A stretch of 64,000 nucleotides of DNA. Source: Heliocidaris tuberculata (Eukaryota > Echinodermata > Echinoidea > Camarodonta > Echinometridae). The stretch covers positions 6,407,566-6,471,565 of the forward strand of contig CM046852.1 in assembly GCA_025618425.1 (NCBI GenBank), given 5' to 3'. Positions 58,530 to 64,000 of this stretch are shown here, in pieces; the first letter of the stretch is position 1; every line of letters begins with the position of its first letter. The notes below the pieces were generated by a model. That model saw only the letters and a list, made by a program, of their open reading frames with translations. It was not told the origin of the DNA and searched no databases. Both the position numbers and the translations under genes were made by a program.

Positions 58530-59548
58530 AACAAGTACAACTATACAGGTGGGCTGTGGAAGAGTTGAAAATATTCTAGAAATCATGTAGGATCAATTAA
58601 AATGCTAAAACAGTCCAAGATAAGTCATTTTCATACTGTATACGGAACTTAAGGCCACTGACGAGCGCGCATGTGCGCACGCGCGGAAATTTTGAAATGT
58701 TTAAAATGACCTTAAACATGCCCAAAATTGATTAAAGACCATTTAGAGCATTTTCAGTTTTTGCGCGCGCGCAACTTTACCGACGCGCGCGTACGCGCAC
58801 GCACCCTATGTTCAATTAATTTCACTTCTAATTAACTTGCATCATGCCAAATATTGCTATGTTATGACTTTGTATTGCGGAGATATAGCATATGTCAGAC
58901 TTTTACAAAATGGCGCCTAGATGACGTCACGATGAATGGACTATGTTGAAAATTTTTTTGTGCCGAGACAATAACCATATATACCATCTTACCAAATTTG
59001 AATACATTTGAATTAGCCGTTTTGGAGATATTGTGCCTATTCGGAACTTAAGGCCATTGACGCGCGCGCATGCGTGCACGCGCGGAAAATTTTGAAATGT
59101 TTAAAATGGCCTGAAATATGCCCAAAAATAATTATAGACCATTTTGAGCATTTTCAGATTTTGCGCGCGCGCACCTTCACCGACGCGCGCGTACGTGCAC
59201 GCACCCTATGTTCAATTAATTTCATTTTTAATTAACTTGCATCATGCCAAATTTTGTTATGTTATGACTTTGTATTGCAGAGATATAGCATAAGTCAGAA
59301 ATTTACAAAATGGCGCCTGGATGACGTCACGATGCATTGACTATGTTGAAAAAATTTCTGTGCCGAGACAATAACCATATATACCATCTTACCAAATTTG
59401 AATACATTTGAATAAGCCGTTTTGGAGATATAGCGGACACAAAAAAGTGGGTAGAAATAAAAATAAATAAATAATAATAATAATAATAAATAAAGAAAAT
59501 TTCGTACAAAAACAGAAGGTGGTCTGTACTTGTAGTACAGCCCACCTA
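58530..59548. repeat. Element with two 399-bp direct copies
   Basis: GGTGGGCTGT near 58549 and ACAGCCCACC near 59538 are inverted ends. Inside, the block beginning GGAACTTAAGGCCA is repeated at 58644 and 59043. Each copy has GCGCGCGC-rich alternating purine-pyrimidine tracts and a TGACGTCA site (near 58924 and 59322). Confidence 0.75.
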
Positions 59549-59559
59549 ATAATACTACT

Positions 59560-60060
59560 ACTAATACTACTAATAATAATAATAAAGATGTTTTCTTGTT
59601 TACTCAGGCTTGTCAGGGTAGCCCCTGAGGGCCATGCAATCATTTTATTACCCAATCATGCTATATTAAGACTTTTAAAAAAAATTCATTCACGAATGTT
59701 TATACAGAGTGGCCTGAATCAGCATTAAAACAAAACAAACAGACAAACAGACAAAAATAACATAACATATAATAATAAAATAACTTAATATAAATCAGAA
59801 AAATTCGGGGATAATGGCAAGATACAAAGCACTTAAAATTGAAAACAGGCTGGTCTTCCTCAGGGCTCTGTTGAATGGATAGGATGTCCGAATGTGAAAT
59901 CTTGAAGCCAAATCATAAAATATTGTATGTGCATTGCCAAACATACCAGTTAATTTATCAACGTTATGTTTTATCATGTGAGTGTCAGTATAAATTGTGT
60001 AAATGTGTGAAAATAGTATGAAGTATTGAAATACTCTCTCGCTGCCAACCGCGACCAAAT
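59560..60060 (-). repeat. Probable LINE 3' region, minus strand
   Basis: Minus strand: CCCTCAGGGGCTACCCTGAC followed by AAGCCTGAGTAAACAAG and an ATTATTATT tail. The upstream open frame (60058-59795) has no clear RT motif. Confidence 0.4.
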
Positions 60061-60632
60061 ATTATTCAAGAAATACATGTATAGCTAGCGTGCGACAAAG
60101 GGAGAAAAAAAAATCCGCATAAGACTTGACTCTTCCCACTTTCTCATTCATTATTTATCTCCAATATTTTTTTTTTTAATAGGGGTACAGCAACAAGGCA
60201 TGTTCACCTGTCAGGTAATATAACTACTATATTCGTGGAAGCAAGGCATCAAATATGTTGTCTAAGTTTGAAGGGCCTACTTAATTGTAAACAAGGGGAT
60301 GGTGATTTGCATACTGTTCAAATTTCACCTTCATAACATTTATCTCCTTTTCTTTTAATTATGATTTCGTTGAAGTTAAAACATTACATGATAGTGTCAT
60401 TACTGGACATTGCAATTGCACGAACATAAAGGCAAATAAACTCCTGGAGGTATATTATGTAACAATAATTTAAAATTAATCTCTGGAGTTATTGGCGTTT
60501 ACTTCGCATTTTCACTTCTTTTGGATCGACCGCTTGTCACTTGTCTTTTTGATTTGTGTTCATTTCAAACATGAAGTTATGTCAATAATTTCATTTGACT
60601 TTGTTTCACTCCCTACTCGTAATATTGTATAG

Positions 60633-60808
60633 GTTTCGTATTATGGTAGGGCCGGTATTAAGTGAATTATCATTATCTCTTATTAAAGAAACAGTGGAAA
60701 TCAAGAAACTACATCCAGGTCCGCAGCAGAAGGAGAAGCCTGCTGCTGTTTGTACGACAACGGAAATACAAACTACCCAAACTTCGGCCGCATCTTCAGA
60801 AAAAATGG
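60633..60808 (+). CDS. Candidate downstream exon of the tandem-YqaJ gene
   Basis: A 176-nt open stretch lies between a TATTGTATAG acceptor and an ATGG|GTTAGT donor. It joins the previous exon in phase 2 (splitting an Arg codon) and encodes FRIMVGPVLSELSLSL, then a charged KETVEIKKLHPGPQQKEK and a Thr/Ser-rich tail, ending in phase 1. No domain is recognised. The evidence is splice-site quality plus phase compatibility with the exon at 62680; the alternative is that the gene ends at 58308 and this is chance. Confidence 0.45.
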
Positions 60809-62215
60809 GTTAGTAATCGTTTTTAGTGCATTTTTGTATTGGAGGGGAGAGGCAGGACTTAGCATGATATTAAATGTATACGACATAATCATGAACTAAA
60901 ATACCGACTCAAGGGTCCAGGTAGAAGTATTTTGTAATCGTTGTTTAATGTGGAAAATTCTTGAAGGGAAATTGTGCACGTTTTTATGCCGCGAGACGGC
61001 ACTGTGTTCGTTCCTGAAGGACGCACGCCTGTAATTAGATCCAGTCATTTAGGGTAATTCCCAGTCGACCCGTACCAAAGATGATGTAACTGTTGAAAAA
61101 ATTAATTTATAAAATCAATGATACATATTTCAACACTTTTTTCCATATGAGCATAAAGAGGGATAATTACTGGTTCAGATCAGTCCCATAAGAGAGTAGG
61201 AGTTGGTCCCATTAATAGCTGCCCAAGTAACCTCATAACCACTGTAGCTTAGACCAGGTTTGTGGGCAGTCTAAGTTGCAGCCACTGTAGAGAGAAAAAA
61301 AAAATGGTGAAAAACACCCCTTCATGTTTTCAGGAAGTCAAGGAAATTGTATGAACTAGTCAAGACACAAGTTTGAATGGTGCCATTGCTAGCACTTATT
61401 TTTCATGTTTTTGGTTTTTTTTTTTTTAATTATTTCCACATTTTTAACATATGAGCCTATGGGAAATAATTGCAGGTGAGCGCCCTGATGATGCCGTAGC
61501 CCAGGGCTGTGGGGCGCAAACTTCGGAAAGACTGGTCGCCGCGTAACATGCAGGCTCAGCCTGAGCTCGAGCTCTCGTGCGAGATTCGGTCCGCTTCGTG
61601 CAGTCCGAAATACGGTAGTCCATTTGTCCGACGGACGCGTCGACGCATAAACTTTGTGTACAAGTGAATAGGGCTTACGCAATTCTCACTTTCCCAACGG
61701 CCGCCTAGTGGCGTTTACCCTTAATAAGTTAAAACAAAAAATGAAAGCCGGTAGAACGAGTTTGGCACGTAATATTTTCTCCGCTTCTGTGACTCAAAGA
61801 AACTTTTAACTTACCAACAAATATGAATCATAAATTTGATTTCAGCACTTATTCGCAATGATGATTTGTACGTTTCACTGAAGATCACATTACTCTGAAT
61901 TGTATATAACAGAAAATCTGCAATATTTCCCTTTGTCTAACTTATCATCAGCCATTTATCATTTATTCAGTTAGGATTACATCATTAAGTTAACATGGTT
62001 AAGTTACAAACCTGTATCATAAATTTGTATAAATGTTGGAAATATTTAAATGAACCTCCCATATTTGCCACTGTAGGCGTGGTAGGCAAATTCAATGGAC
62101 CTGGTACAATTGTCGATCTCTAAGTGATTTATGCTTATATCACTACTCTATATTTTTGAAAGTTAGATGATTTTCACGTTTACTGTACATGCTGTACGTT
62201 GCATCATACTTTTCC
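60809..62215. other. Presumed intron with a CpG-rich island
   Basis: Mostly AT-rich; 61480-61720 is distinctly GC- and CpG-rich and contains GGCCGCCTAGTGGCG. No exon could be assigned. Confidence 0.4.
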
Positions 62216-62629
62216 TTAACCCTTTCAAGACAATTGACCACATTTTGTGGTTTGGCTCAATAACTTTTGATTTAGAGCTCTAAAAAATATACAAGATGCA
62301 TGAGTAGAAAGAGCAAAAGTTTCTGCACAGACTATGTCAATTTTTGTTGCATGACCATATTGCGTTTGATGCCAGGAATTTTAAAAACGAGAATAAACTT
62401 TAAAATCGTTAAATTGGCAACACAGTGAGAGGTTCAAAATCATTGTTGTTCAACAAAATTGGCAATTTTTTTCAACTTTTCGACAAAATTCCTAACCATG
62501 TCTATTGTTTTCAAAGATATTACGCCTTATTAGAACCAAGTAGCACTAAAAGAATATTATTGTTGCCAATTTGAAGAACAAAATGTGATCAATTTAGGCC
62601 TTAAATAATTCCTGTCCTGAAAGGGTTAA
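62216..62629 (-). mobile_element. TTAA-flanked MITE, family A, in a presumed intron
   Basis: TTAA-CCCTTTCAAGACAATT ... CCTGTCCTGAAAGGG-TTAA, 414 bp, opposite orientation to copy 1; inserted just upstream of the exon at 62680. Confidence 0.85.
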
Positions 62630-62679
62630 CAAAGTACTGTTTTCAACTACTTTATAATGAAATATTTGTTTGGATACAG

Positions 62680-62773
62680 ATTACAACTTTTCTCTATCTG
62701 ATGAGGAGATGTTAAACCAGCTTTCAGCATGCTCACCTATGGAATTTGAAGGCACTTCAGCTGATCAGAGAAG
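62680..62773 (+). CDS. Candidate further exon of the tandem-YqaJ gene
   Basis: A 94-nt stretch with a GGATACAG acceptor and an AGAAG|GTATTC donor continues the phase of the exon at 60633 and reads DYNFSLSDEEMLNQLSACSP then MEFEGTSADQR, an acidic linker-like sequence. The donor is phase 2. Possible acceptors downstream (after 63461 and after 63883) give only short tails in that phase, so the 3' end of the gene is unresolved. Confidence 0.4.
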
Positions 62774-63461
62774 GTATTCAATACTTTTATCATTTGAGTG
62801 ATTCTTAGTAGATTGTGAAGGGGTCATGGATGAAAAGGACACTGAAAAGCAGTGACGTCAATCCGTTCCAAGGAGTGAGAGATGCTCCTACTCAGGCGCC
62901 AACATTTCTCGCGCTAACATATACCAGAGCACCCCCTCCCCCTCCCCCCCCCCACACACACACACCAACAAACACACACTTTGCAAACACATACATATGC
63001 TTTTATATATTAATAACATTTTATAGAGCAATTTTCACTACTGTAAGAGTCAGTCATATTAATATTTTTAAATTCTTTCAATAACTGATTCATTTTAAAA
63101 TGATTTTCTCCCCTTGAAACGTGGGGATATATATTTGTACAGGAAACCCTCTCTCAAAAATGGGGGGATGTATACCCCTATCCCCTCGGATTTACGCCCT
63201 TGCTGAAAAGAGAAAAAATGTATGGCTGCCATACCTTTTTAACACAATTTCTTTTTTATAGTTGAGGACAAAGTAGAAGTGGAATCGGGATACATAACTG
63301 CTGGTGCCTTTGTTATTTTTAAAAAAAATCTAGGCACTGCAGTTTTGACGATTTACTCCTTTGTTATAGTGAAAATATTGTTTTTATGTGACATAGGCCT
63401 ATATGGGGTTTTTACGAAAATCAAATATATTTCCGATAATTAACTTTTTAATATATAGTTG

Positions 63462-63739
63462 GCGACATTTTGACGCAATTAGAGCAAACCAAAATAGACA
63501 TTGCTGGAGTATTAGGTTCCAGATGCATCATGGTCTTACGGATCATATCTATGCATGATAGTATTAGTAGACATCTGACAAGTTCACTTGAAAATTTATG
63601 CATATACTCTCACAATGAAGAACTAAATCTCCCGTTAAAATTTCTCACCAGAGAAAGAATGAAAGAGAGAGACAGTGCGTATCAAATTACATTTACAAAT
63701 CACTGTTCTTATCTAAGTCTGCATTATAAGGACCTCTGA
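63462..63739 (+). other. Unassigned open stretch after an AG acceptor
   Basis: After TATATAG an open frame reads GDILTQLEQTKIDIAGVLGS and continues to a stop at 63737-63739. Its phase (1) would fit the donor at 60808 but not that at 62773; in phase 2 only about 32 residues are open. It may be a terminal exon of an alternative transcript, or non-coding. Confidence 0.25.
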
Positions 63740-64000
63740 AAGCCTAAAAAAAAAACTGGGTGACATTATAGAATACTATTCAAAATAAAAACGAAGTAAT
63801 TTTCTGATGAATTGGAACTTTACTTAAGAGTATTGCAAAGTAATTAAATCCGTCATTTCTTTTTGTTTAATGTATTCTTTTATAGCGATTGCACCACCAT
63901 AAATGAAACGCCCGAGAGGAACGATGACGTACGATGACTTATGATAGCTTGAGAGAGAGCTGGCGCTTAATCTTGGTTTCAGTTATGATGACTGGCTGCG

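Noticed and set aside
60183..60214. A 32-base mini-exon between an AATAG acceptor and a CAG|GTAATA donor
   Set aside because: Including it puts a stop in the next candidate exon, so it conflicts with the phase chain through 60633 and 62680.

Overview
This window is eukaryotic genomic DNA from a marine invertebrate, most likely an echinoderm or a close deuterostome relative (inference). It has spliced genes with GT/AG introns, very sparse coding sequence, dense families of small inverted-repeat transposons, tRNA-derived SINEs, decayed LINEs, many poly-C runs and a very frequent short palindrome, TACATGTA. No prokaryotic-type gene organisation, rRNA gene, CRISPR array or intact tRNA gene was seen.

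Two host-type genes are supported. (1) On the minus strand, four exons at 26617-26427, 24868-24707, 15135-14914 and 14241-14058 join in perfect phase (2/2/2/0) to give 253 codons of a FERM domain resembling MYLIP/IDOL, the FERM-RING E3 ubiquitin ligase. The first coding exon and the RING exon were not found. The intron after the second of these exons begins with a 1.1-kb minisatellite built from copies of that exon's 3' end and its GTAAGT splice donor. (2) On the plus strand, 54181 to about 58308 (probably on to 62773) encodes a protein with a long polar, Ser-rich N-terminus followed by two tandem YqaJ-type (lambda-exonuclease-like, PD-(D/E)XK) nuclease domains. The first domain has lost two catalytic residues. 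The second keeps them but is crossed by a one-base frame shift.

The rest is mobile and repetitive DNA. 1-14 kb: a TTAA-flanked MITE, a 118-bp tandem repeat, two truncated LINEs, a 1.16-kb element carrying six copies of a 16-mer, a 198-bp foldback element with a perfect 9-bp target duplication, and purine-rich satellite-like DNA. 14-27 kb: the FERM gene, its introns filled with foldback elements, a 147-bp tandem repeat and a 1.88-kb non-autonomous hAT element. 27-39 kb: nested MITEs, including a three-level nest at 32.6-35.0 kb, and a LINE tail. 39.2-50.5 kb: one very large inverted-repeat structure with arms of about 2 kb built from X-box-like and NotI-palindrome-containing repeats. Its interior holds a decayed LINE broken by a MITE, a hAT MITE and a SINE. 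50.5-54 kb: two inverted-repeat elements. 54-64 kb: the tandem-YqaJ gene with repeats in its introns.

Boundaries of many insertions could be read directly, because target duplications or related empty sites lie in the same window.
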